Source of the DNA: Actinocatenispora sera
GTDB taxonomy: Bacteria > Actinomycetota > Actinomycetes > Mycobacteriales > Micromonosporaceae
DNA length: 64,000 bases
Assembly: GCF_018324685.1 (NCBI RefSeq)
Contig: NZ_AP023354.1
Coordinates: 248,001-312,000 of the forward strand
Direction of reading: 5' to 3'
Shown: positions 52,681 to 59,934 of the stretch, piece by piece
How the letters are laid out: each line of letters starts with the position of its first letter
Numbering within the stretch: position 1 is the first letter of the stretch
The notes under the pieces: generated by a model
What the model saw: the letters and a program-made list of their open reading frames with translations, nothing else
Told to the model about the DNA's origin: nothing
The model's database searches: none
Made by a program: the position numbers and the translations under genes

Positions 52681-53100
52681 ATGGCGTATCTGCTCGACAC
52701 GAACGTCGTGTCCGAGATCCAGAAGCCGCGGCCGGCCGCAGCCGTGCTGGCGTGGTGGGACTCGGTATCCGCCGCCGAGGTGTTTCTCAGCGTGCTGACG
52801 ATAGGGGAGATCCGGCAAGGCATCACCCGACTCGCACACCGCGACCCGAGTCGGGCCGCCCGGTACGAGCAGTGGCACGACGCACTGCTGGCGACCTTCG
52901 GCGACCACATCGCCCCGGTGGACCTTGCCGTCGCGCAACTGTGGGGGCAGCTCAGCGCAGCGACCCCGACAGCGGAGGTCGACGGGCTGATCGCCGCCAC
53001 CGCGATGGCAAATGGTTGGACCCTGGTCACCCGCAACGTGCGGCACATGGCGCGCACCGGAGCCCCGATCCTCAACCCGTTCGAGTCCGCGTCGGCCTGA
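52681..53100 (+). CDS. PIN-domain toxin (VapC/FitB-type ribonuclease)
   Basis: A 139-residue PIN nuclease. The acidic residues are in LLDTNVVSE (Asp, about residue 6, and Glu), LTIGEIRQGI (Glu), EVDGLIAATAMANGW (Asp, about 101) and VTRNVRHM (near 117), the FitB/VapC active site. It cleaves tRNA or other RNA when freed of its antitoxin. ATG starts 1 bp after the antitoxin stop. The gene is intact, so the pair is probably functional. Confidence 0.94.
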   Translation: MAYLLDTNVVSEIQKPRPAAAVLAWWDSVSAAEVFLSVLTIGEIRQGITRLAHRDPSRAARYEQWHDALLATFGDHIAPVDLAVAQLWGQLSAATPTAEVDGLIAATAMANGWTLVTRNVRHMARTGAPILNPFESASA

Positions 53101-53132
53101 CGCCGGTCGGCCGGGTGACCGCGCGCCCGGCC

Positions 53133-53150
53133 CCCCCGCGGCCGCGGGGG
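53133..53150. terminator. G/C palindrome between the convergent toxin and rsmI genes
   Basis: CCCCCGCGGCCGCGGGGG is a perfect 18-bp palindrome, 33 bp after the toxin stop, extended by GGCC on either side with a shift. It could act as a two-way terminator. The rest of 53151-53247 carries degenerate GGACGCGG(T/C)CGGGTACG repeats and no gene. Confidence 0.4.
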
Positions 53151-53247
53151 CCGCAGAGCGCGATCCGGCCGGTCATCGCGGCCCGGTCGGACGCGGTCGG
53201 GTACGCCGGACGCGGCCGGGTACGGCCGGGCCGCACTCTGGATCCGG

Positions 53248-54102
53248 TCAGCGGGCGCCGAGGGCGGCGGCGTAGACCTCGCGGCGGGGCAGGCCGAACT
53301 CGGCCGCGACCGCGTCCACGGCGTCGCGCCGGGACATCCCGGTGGCCTGCCGCTCGGCGACCAGCGCGGCGAGCTCCGCCGCGTCGCGTACCACCGGCTC
53401 CGCCGCGGGAGCGCCCGCCACCACCAGGGTGATCTCACCGCGCGGCGGATCGTCGGCCGCCCCGGCGGACAGCTCGCCGAGCCCGCCGCGGCGCACCTGC
53501 TCGTACGTCTTGGTCAGCTCCCGGCACAGCGCGCCGGGCCGGTCTGGACCGAACGCGGCGGCCAGGTCGGTCAGCGTGTCCGCGATGCGGTGCGGCGACT
53601 CGAAGAACACCAGGGTCCGCCGCTCGGCGGCGAGTTCGGCGAACCGGCTCCGCCGCTCGGTCGTCTTGCGCGGCGGAAACCCCTCGAAACAGAACCTGTC
53701 GCTGGGCAGCCCGGACACCGCGAGCGCGGTGGTGACCGCGCTCGGCCCAGGTACCGCGGTCACCGGCACGTCCGCCTCGATCGCCGCCCGCACCAGCCGG
53801 TACCCGGGGTCGGACACGCTCGGCATGCCGGCGTCGGTGATCAGGGTGAGGTGCGTACCGCCGGTCAGCTCGGCGAGCAGTTCCGGGGTGCGGCGCGCCT
53901 CGTTGCCCTCGAAGTACGACACGACCCGCGGCAGCGTGATCCCCAGCTCGGCGGCGAGCCGGCGCACCCGCCGGGTGTCCTCGGCGGCGACCAGGTCGGC
54001 GTCGGCCAGCGCGGCCCGGAGCCGTTCGCTGGCGTCGGCGACGTTGCCCAGCGGCGCCCCGGCCAGCACCAGCAGTCCCGTGCCGTCCCGGCGTGTGTGC
54101 AC
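53248..54102 (-). CDS. rsmI: 16S rRNA (cytidine(1402)-2'-O)-methyltransferase
   Basis: A 284-residue tetrapyrrole-methylase-fold enzyme that 2'-O-methylates C1402 in the decoding centre. LVLAGAPLGNVADAS (about residues 10-24), AAEDTRRVRRL, ITDAGMPSVSDPGYRLV (about 88-104), VPGPSAVTTAL and RFCFEGFPPRK are family landmarks. GTG start. It is divergent from pmt, a conserved actinobacterial pair. Confidence 0.97.
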   Translation of the reverse strand: MHTRRDGTGLLVLAGAPLGNVADASERLRAALADADLVAAEDTRRVRRLAAELGITLPRVVSYFEGNEARRTPELLAELTGGTHLTLITDAGMPSVSDPGYRLVRAAIEADVPVTAVPGPSAVTTALAVSGLPSDRFCFEGFPPRKTTERRSRFAELAAERRTLVFFESPHRIADTLTDLAAAFGPDRPGALCRELTKTYEQVRRGGLGELSAGAADDPPRGEITLVVAGAPAAEPVVRDAAELAALVAERQATGMSRRDAVDAVAAEFGLPRREVYAAALGAR

Positions 54103-54209
54103 CGTCTCACCTCTCGGTTCCTCGCTTGCCGGCGGCCGCGGCTGGACCGCCGACGACCGAACACGTGGGCGTCGCGACGTGGTTGGTCGAGTCAGCCTAC
54201 GATCGTCGG

Positions 54210-55757
54210 GTGCCCGTGACCGAGTTGACAGTCGAGTCCGCTCCCGATCAGGCGGCGACGGCCGACGGCCCCGGCGGCGTCGGTGCCGATGTGCGGCGCC
54301 GGCTGCACCCCCCGATGCCGTCCGACCGGCTGGTGTCCTGGCTGGTCACGGCCGGGATCGCGGCGATCGCGGCGACGCTGCGGCTGATCGGCCTCGGCTT
54401 CCCGAAGACGAAGATCTTCGACGAGATCTACTACGCGACCGATGCGCACCACCTGGTGTTGCACGGGGTGGAGTGGGACGACAAGACCAACTCCGGCTCG
54501 TTCATCGCGCACCCGCCGCTGGGCAAGTGGATCATCGGCCTGGGCGAGCAGATCTTCGGCTACAACGCGATCGGCTGGCGGATCACCTCGGTGGTGGCCG
54601 GGGTGATCGCGGTGGTGCTGGTGATCCGGCTGGGCCGGCGGATGTTCCGCTCGACGCTGCTCGGCGCCGTGGCCGGGCTGTTGATGACGCTGGACGGGAT
54701 GGCGTTCGTGTCCAGCCGGGTCGGCCTGCTGGACATCTTCCTGATGCTGTTCGTGCTCGCCGGGTTCGCCTGCGCGGTCATGGACCGGGAGCAGAGCCGG
54801 CGCCGCTGGCTGGCGTTCCTGGACGGCGGCGGCGACCCCGAGCACGGCCGGCCGCGGCACGGCATCCCGTGGTGGCGGCTGTCCGGCGCGGCGCTGCTCG
54901 GCTGCGGCATGGCGGTCAAGTGGAGCGCCCTGTGGTACATCGTGCTGTTCGTGGTGCTGATCTACGTGTGGGAGGCGCACACCCGGCGCAGCGCCGGCAT
55001 GCGGCATCCGTGGCGGGACGCCCTGCTGGACGAGTTCGGTTGGCTGCTCGCGTCGCTCGCGATCTTCACCGTCGTCTACGTGGCGAGCTGGGCTGGCTGG
55101 TTCGCCAACGACCACAGCTGGGACCGGCACTGGCTGCGAGACCACGACCACCCGGAGCCGCCGCTGATCGGCTCGCTGTACAACCTGTTCCAGTACCACC
55201 GGGACATCCTGGCGTTCCACACCGGGCTGACCACCAAGCACGACTACCAGTCGTGGCCGATGCAGTGGCTCACGCTGGGCCGGCCGGTGGCGTACTACTA
55301 CAACGGCGACGGGCTGTGCGCCGCGTCGCAGTGCTCGGCGGAGATCCTGCTGCTGGGTACCCCGGTGCTGTGGTGGGCGTTCATCCCCACGCTGGTGGCG
55401 GTGGCCTGGTGGTCGATCGCCAAGCGCGACTGGCGCGGCTGGTTCGTGCTGCTGACCTCGGCCGCCGGCATCCTGCCGTGGGTCTACTACGAGTTCAGCG
55501 ATCACCGCACCATGTTCTACTTCTACGCGCTGCCGTCCGAGCCGTTCCTGGTGCTCGCGGTGACGATGGCGCTGGGGATGATCATGGGCGGGCCGCGGGC
55601 CCGGCCGGAACGCCGGCTCGGGGGCACCCTGGTCGCCGGCGGGTTCGTCGCGCTGGTGGCACTGTGCTTTCTGTACTTCTACCCGATCTACGTTGGGGAG
55701 ACCATCACGTACTCGCAGTGGTACGCGAGGATGTGGCTGGGAAACAAATGGATCTGA
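54210..55757 (+). CDS. pmt: Protein O-mannosyltransferase (PMT/GT39)
   Basis: A 515-residue membrane enzyme that moves mannose from polyprenyl-phosphate-mannose onto Ser/Thr of exported proteins. Roughly nine to eleven membrane segments are seen. The first loop carries the catalytic DE motif (KTKIFDEIYYATDAHHLV, about residues 67-84) and SFIAHPPLGKWII. A large central loop includes PWWRL, and the C-terminus is NKWI. The GTG at 54210 is chosen; GTG 54216 is possible. A short hairpin (GACACC-GCA-GGTGTC, 55760-55774) just after the stop may end transcription. Confidence 0.95.
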   Translation: MPVTELTVESAPDQAATADGPGGVGADVRRRLHPPMPSDRLVSWLVTAGIAAIAATLRLIGLGFPKTKIFDEIYYATDAHHLVLHGVEWDDKTNSGSFIAHPPLGKWIIGLGEQIFGYNAIGWRITSVVAGVIAVVLVIRLGRRMFRSTLLGAVAGLLMTLDGMAFVSSRVGLLDIFLMLFVLAGFACAVMDREQSRRRWLAFLDGGGDPEHGRPRHGIPWWRLSGAALLGCGMAVKWSALWYIVLFVVLIYVWEAHTRRSAGMRHPWRDALLDEFGWLLASLAIFTVVYVASWAGWFANDHSWDRHWLRDHDHPEPPLIGSLYNLFQYHRDILAFHTGLTTKHDYQSWPMQWLTLGRPVAYYYNGDGLCAASQCSAEILLLGTPVLWWAFIPTLVAVAWWSIAKRDWRGWFVLLTSAAGILPWVYYEFSDHRTMFYFYALPSEPFLVLAVTMALGMIMGGPRARPERRLGGTLVAGGFVALVALCFLYFYPIYVGETITYSQWYARMWLGNKWI

Positions 55758-55948
55758 CGGACACCGCAGGTGTCGCCTAGGTCCAAGCGCGGTTAGATTT
55801 CCCTCACGGGTCGGTGCGTCGCACCTGCCGGCGGATCGATCCGTGACCGACGCCCTTCCGCGCTGGACGCTGCGCCAGGGCGGCAACGACAAGCAGGGCG
55901 GCCCCCGGCCGGTGCTTCGCCGGGCCGGGTCGTCGAAGGGAGTGTGCG

Positions 55949-56563
55949 GTGCCGGACGCCGACGAGACGCCGAACGCGCTCGGACCGCTGCGTGCCGAGC
56001 TCGTCGTCATCCGCGCGCAGCTCGCCGCGCTCAGCCACCTACCCGACCGGCTGGCCGAACTGCACAAGTCGGTGGCCCGGGAGCAGGAGCGGGCCGCCTT
56101 CCGCGAGGAGATCATCGACCGGCTGCACTCGGAGAACCAGCAGCTGCGGCGCAGCGAGGTCGAGGCGGCGCTCGAGCCCGTCCGCGCCGGCCTGTACCGG
56201 CTGTACGACTACGCCCGGCGCGAGTCCGACCGCTGGGCGCTCGCCGGCAAAGAGAACCCCGACCAGCACGACCCGCAGTCCGACGCCTCGCTGTACGCGA
56301 TGTTCGCCGGGCAGGTGGGTGCGCTGTTCGCGGCGTTCGCCGAGGAGACCATCGAGGTGCTGGGCCGCACCGGGGTGGAGCCGTTCGACGTGGCCAAGGG
56401 CGAGCGGTACGACATGGCGTTGCACCGGCCCGTGGACACGGTGCCGGTCGACGATCCCGCCTGGGACGGCCTCGTGGTAGAGACGGTGTCGAGCGGTTTC
56501 GTGCGCGGTGAGCAGATCGCCCGCCGGGCCGACGTGGTGGTGGCACAACTGACCGGGCGCTGA
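55949..56563 (+). CDS. GrpE-like nucleotide exchange factor paired with an Hsp70 homologue
   Basis: A 204-residue protein. The N-terminal half is a long coiled-coil helix (about residues 12-70; AELVVIRAQLAAL, DRLHSENQQLRRSEVEAALEP). The C-terminal half resembles the GrpE head (RYDMALHRPVDTVPVDDP and VETVSSGFVRGEQIARRADVVVA; GrpE has the form ...EVVRPGYR..GRVLRPA.VVV). It lacks the acidic N-tail of housekeeping GrpE. GTG start after AAGGGAG. It sits 45 bp upstream of the Hsp70-like gene, so the two likely work together. Confidence 0.75.
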   Translation: MPDADETPNALGPLRAELVVIRAQLAALSHLPDRLAELHKSVAREQERAAFREEIIDRLHSENQQLRRSEVEAALEPVRAGLYRLYDYARRESDRWALAGKENPDQHDPQSDASLYAMFAGQVGALFAAFAEETIEVLGRTGVEPFDVAKGERYDMALHRPVDTVPVDDPAWDGLVVETVSSGFVRGEQIARRADVVVAQLTGR

Positions 56564-56608
56564 CGCGGGGATCAGGCGCCGAGCGAACCGGAAGAGAAAG
56601 CGAACAGC

Positions 56609-58207
56609 GTGGCTGTCTTCGGCATTGACCTGGGCACGACCTACTCGAGTGTCGCGTACCTCGACGCGACGGGTCGCCCGACCGTGATCCGTAGCCGGGA
56701 AGGCGACGACTCGACCCCGTCGGCGGTGTACTTCTCCACCGCCGACAGCGTCGTGGTCGGCACCAAGGCCAAGGACACCGCGGTACTGGAGCCCGACCTG
56801 GTGGTCGACCTGATCAAGCGAGAGCTGGGTCGGCACCTGACGCTGCGCATGCACGGCGAGTCGTTCAGTGCCGAAGAGGTGTCCGCGCTGATCCTGCGCC
56901 GGCTGGTGGCCGACGCGGCGGAGGCGACCGGCGAGCCGGTCACCGAGGCGGTGATCACTGTCCCCGCGTACTTCGGCCTGGCCGAGCGCGCCGCCACCCG
57001 CCGCGCCGGCGAGCTGGCCGGTCTGACCGTCATCGACGTGCTGTCCGAGCCGCTCGCCGCCGCCCTGTCGTACCGGGTCGGCGAGTCCGGCGGCGACAGC
57101 GCGATCCTGCTGTACGACCTGGGCGGCGGCACGTTCGACACCACCGTGGTACAGGTGTCGGCGGCCGGCCTGACCGAGATCGCCACCGGCGGCGACACCG
57201 AGCTCGGCGGCGTCGACTTCGACGAGCGGCTCGCCGAGTACGTGGTGGAGGCGTTCTGCACTGAGCACCCGGACGTGTCGCACCCGTTCGACTCGCCGGC
57301 CACAGTGCAGGACATCCGGGCGCGGGTCGAGGAAGGCAAGCGGCGGCTGTCGGACGAGGACGAGCACACCATCCGGATCATGCACGACGGCCGGGTCACC
57401 CGGGTGTCGATCACCCGGGAGAAGTTCCAGCAGCTCACCGCCGATCTGCTGGACCGCACCATCGAGGTGACCCGGCAGGTGTTGGCCGCCGCCGCGGATC
57501 GCGGCGTGGACCGGATCGACGAGGTGCTGCTGGTCGGCGGCTCGTCCCGGATGCCGGCCGTGGCCGAGCGGATCAGCACCGAGCTGGGGCACCGGCCGCG
57601 GCTGCACGACCCGGACCTGGCCGTCGCGCGCGGCGCCGCCTGGTACGCCTTCGAGGAGACCTACCGCCGGCTCGCCGCGTCCGGCGACGACACCGCGGCC
57701 GGCCGGATGGCGAGCCGCTCCGGGTTGTCCGCGGCGGCGGAGGAGCGGGTCGCCACCCAGGTGATCCGCCGGGTCACCGCCCGGGGGTACGCGCTGACGG
57801 CACGGCCCGGGTCCGCCCTCGCCGACGGCGCGCCGCTGGTCGAGGTGGTCGCGGCGCACGACGCGCTGCCCGCGACGGTGAGCAACGTGCTCGCCAGTAC
57901 CGCCGCCGGGAGCGGGCAGCTCGACTTCACCCTGCTGGAGCAGACCGCCGCCGGCCAACCGTCCCAGTCGCGGTACGCGCCGGACGGGTACCGGGTGATC
58001 GGGGCCGGCGCGGTGCGCATCCCCGGTGACGCGCCGGCCGGCCACACCGCCACGCTCACCGTGCACCTGTCGGGTAGCGGCATCCCGACGCTGTCCGCCG
58101 TCGACGCCGACGGCGCGCCGACCCAGGTGGCGATGAACCTGGTCGGTCAGGGCACCGTACCGACCGCCGCGGCCCGCGACCGGATCGCCGCCATCAAGGT
58201 CACCTGA
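56609..58207 (+). CDS. Hsp70-family (DnaK-like) protein with a short C-terminus
   Basis: A 532-residue chaperone-like ATPase. The actin-fold ATPase domain (about residues 1-360) has FGIDLGTTYSSVAYLD (phosphate 1), YDLGGGTFDTTVVQV (phosphate 2) and LLVGGSSRMPAV (adenosine). The substrate-binding part (about 390-532) is short and weakly similar (QVIRRVTARGYAL, PDGYRVIGAG, GDAPAGHTATLTVHLSGSGI), and the helical lid and EEVD-like tail are missing. It is not the main DnaK: no dnaJ is near, and GrpE here is also atypical. It is a specialised Hsp70 with its own exchange factor. The client is unknown. Confidence 0.92.
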   Translation: MAVFGIDLGTTYSSVAYLDATGRPTVIRSREGDDSTPSAVYFSTADSVVVGTKAKDTAVLEPDLVVDLIKRELGRHLTLRMHGESFSAEEVSALILRRLVADAAEATGEPVTEAVITVPAYFGLAERAATRRAGELAGLTVIDVLSEPLAAALSYRVGESGGDSAILLYDLGGGTFDTTVVQVSAAGLTEIATGGDTELGGVDFDERLAEYVVEAFCTEHPDVSHPFDSPATVQDIRARVEEGKRRLSDEDEHTIRIMHDGRVTRVSITREKFQQLTADLLDRTIEVTRQVLAAAADRGVDRIDEVLLVGGSSRMPAVAERISTELGHRPRLHDPDLAVARGAAWYAFEETYRRLAASGDDTAAGRMASRSGLSAAAEERVATQVIRRVTARGYALTARPGSALADGAPLVEVVAAHDALPATVSNVLASTAAGSGQLDFTLLEQTAAGQPSQSRYAPDGYRVIGAGAVRIPGDAPAGHTATLTVHLSGSGIPTLSAVDADGAPTQVAMNLVGQGTVPTAAARDRIAAIKVT

Positions 58208-58257
58208 CCCGCCCTCGCCCCAGGCCCCGCCGCTCGCCGCCCAGGGCCCGCGGTCGT

Positions 58258-58337
58258 GTTGATCAAGGGATTCGGTCACGTTGTGCCTGGAGCCGATTCG
58301 ACGGCCCCTTGATCAACGCGCGGATCCCTTGATCAAC
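58258..58337. repeat. Second TTGATCAA element
   Basis: GTTGATCAAGGGA (58258-58270) is followed by inverted CCCCTTGATCAAC (58305-58317) and TCCCTTGATCAAC (58325-58337), spaced exactly 20 bp apart, the same phasing as at 1726-1778. The element lies between the convergent Hsp70 and cvnD genes; 58208-58257 is G/C-rich with no gene. Confidence 0.9.
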
Positions 58338-58382
58338 GGCGCCGGGAGGGCGGCGGGGCGGTGGGCGGTGGGGCGGGGGTGC

Positions 58383-58985
58383 TCAGGCGAGGACGCCGTT
58401 GTTCTCCAGTTCGCTGTAGCGCTGCAGGACGTACTCGACCAGCGAGATCAGCACGCCCTTGCTGGAGTCGCGCCGCCGCGCGTCGCACAGCAGTACCGGT
58501 ACCTGCGGGTCGAGGTCGAGCGCGACCCGCACGTCCTCCGGCCGGTACCGCTTGGCGCCGTCGAAGCAGTTCACCGCGACGATGAACGGCGTACCGCGCT
58601 GCTCGAAGTAGTCGACCGACGGGAAGCAGTCGGCGAGCCGGCGGGTGTCGGCCAGCACCACGGCGCCGACCGCGCCGAGCGACAGCTCGTCCCACATGAA
58701 CCAGAACCGGTCCTGCCCCGGCGTACCGAACAGGTAGAGCACCAGGCCGTCGGTGAGGGTGATGCGACCGAAGTCCATCGCCACCGTGGTGGTGGTCTTC
58801 TGCTCGACGCCCTCGAGGTCGTCGATGCCGACGCTCTCGGCGGTGATGACCTCCTCGGTCCGCAGCGGCTCGATCTCGGACACCGAACCGACCATCGTCG
58901 TCTTGCCCGCACCGAAGCCGCCGGCGACCAGGATCTTGATCGCGTAGGGGATCTCGTCCACAGTAGACACTCCGTCGTCGTTCAC
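58383..58985 (-). CDS. cvnD: Conservon small GTPase CvnD
   Basis: A 200-residue MglA/Arf-like GTPase. The P-loop is VAGGFGAGKTTMVG (about residues 20-33), switch regions include TTTTVAMDFGRI and LFGTPGQDRFWFMWDEL (the DxxG equivalent), and NCFDGAK replaces NKxD. GTG overlaps the cvnC stop by 4 bp. It is the last gene of a cvnABCD unit. Conservons couple a membrane sensor to a GTPase switch in Streptomyces, influencing development and antibiotic timing. Confidence 0.95.
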   Translation of the reverse strand: MNDDGVSTVDEIPYAIKILVAGGFGAGKTTMVGSVSEIEPLRTEEVITAESVGIDDLEGVEQKTTTTVAMDFGRITLTDGLVLYLFGTPGQDRFWFMWDELSLGAVGAVVLADTRRLADCFPSVDYFEQRGTPFIVAVNCFDGAKRYRPEDVRVALDLDPQVPVLLCDARRRDSSKGVLISLVEYVLQRYSELENNGVLA

Positions 58986-59344
58986 AGCGCGCGCAGGCCG
59001 TTGATGGCGGCGCGCAGCACCCGCTTGGTCGGCGCCTTGGCCCCGGACATCGGCGACCGCACCTGTACGGCCCCCCGTACCCGCAGGTCGTCCAGCAGAA
59101 TCCGGACCACCCCGACCGGCAGGTCGGCCCGGGCGGAGATCTCGGCCACCGAGACCGGCTGCCGGGCCAGGTTGAGGATGCCGCGATGCTCCGGCTCCAG
59201 CCCCTCGGTGGACACCGGCCCGTCCGCCGCGACGACCAGCGCAATCAGATCGAAATTGTCGGAGGAGGGCCGGGTCCGGCCGTGTGTCATCGCGTACGGG
59301 CGGACCAACGGTCCCGCGCCGTCCGGCGCCGCGTGCTGACTCAC
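58982..59344 (-). CDS. cvnC: Conservon protein CvnC (DUF742)
   Basis: A 120-residue DUF742 protein. LVRPYAMTHGRTRPSSDNFDLIALV (landmark VRPYAMTHGRT, about residues 13-23) and a winged-helix-like C-terminus (VAEISARADLPVGVVRILLDDLRVRGAVQV) match the family. GTG 59344 is chosen as the only start giving family length; longer in-frame extension runs antisense-like through cvnB. It overlaps cvnD by 4 bp. In other conservons, CvnC scaffolds CvnB and CvnD. Confidence 0.93.
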   Translation of the reverse strand: MSQHAAPDGAGPLVRPYAMTHGRTRPSSDNFDLIALVVAADGPVSTEGLEPEHRGILNLARQPVSVAEISARADLPVGVVRILLDDLRVRGAVQVRSPMSGAKAPTKRVLRAAINGLRAL

Positions 59345-59358
59345 CGTGTCCCCCCGAC

Positions 59359-59796
59359 CTACCGCGACACCGGTGCGTCGGCCTCGTCGGTACGTGCCGG
59401 CCGCACCGTCGTCCCCAGGTTGTTGCCGACCCGCTGGACCAGCAGGTTCATCTCGAACGCGACGAGCCCGATGTCGCTGTTCGCCTCGGCGAACACCGCC
59501 AGGCAGGCGCCGTGCCCGGCCGCGGTGACGAACAGGAACGCGGTGTCCATTTCGATCACCGTCTGCCGGATCTCGCCCGCCCCGAAGTGCCGGCCGGCAC
59601 CGCGGGCCAGGCTCTGGAACCCGGACGCGACCGCGGCGAGGTGTTCCGCGTCGCCCCGGTCCAGCGCCCCGGACCGACCGATCAGCAGGCCGTCGGCGGA
59701 CAGCAGCACCGCGTGCCTGATCTCCGCCACCCGCCGTACCAGGTCGTCCAGCAGCCAGTCGGCATCCGCGTTCGATGCCTGCGCGTGCTGCGTCAT
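59359..59796 (-). CDS. cvnB: Conservon roadblock/LC7 protein CvnB
   Basis: A 145-residue roadblock/LC7-fold protein (HAVLLSADGLLIGRSGALDRGDAEHLAAVASG at about residues 28-59, landmarks LSADGLLIG and EHLAAVASG). Roadblock proteins act as GTPase-activating partners of MglA-like GTPases. ATG 59796 gives family length. The ATG lies in the region where the broken cvnA frame should end. Confidence 0.94.
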   Translation of the reverse strand: MTQHAQASNADADWLLDDLVRRVAEIRHAVLLSADGLLIGRSGALDRGDAEHLAAVASGFQSLARGAGRHFGAGEIRQTVIEMDTAFLFVTAAGHGACLAVFAEANSDIGLVAFEMNLLVQRVGNNLGTTVRPARTDEADAPVSR

Positions 59797-59934
59797 CAGC
59801 CGTCCCCCTACCGCTCTCAGCCTCGTTCGTGTCCTGTCCATCGGCCCCCTGCGTGGTGTCCGGCGCCGTCGGCGCCGGCGCCCGGGTCGCGTCGGCGCGC
59901 CGGCCGCGGAGGGTGCCCTGCTGGTACGAGCTCA

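Noticed and set aside
56609-58207. Housekeeping dnaK
   Set aside because: The protein is about 90 residues short, lacks the lid and the usual C-terminus, and is not followed by dnaJ or hspR.
56039-58279. A 746-codon minus-strand open frame over the GrpE/Hsp70 pair
   Set aside because: It is antisense to genes with intact Hsp70 motifs.
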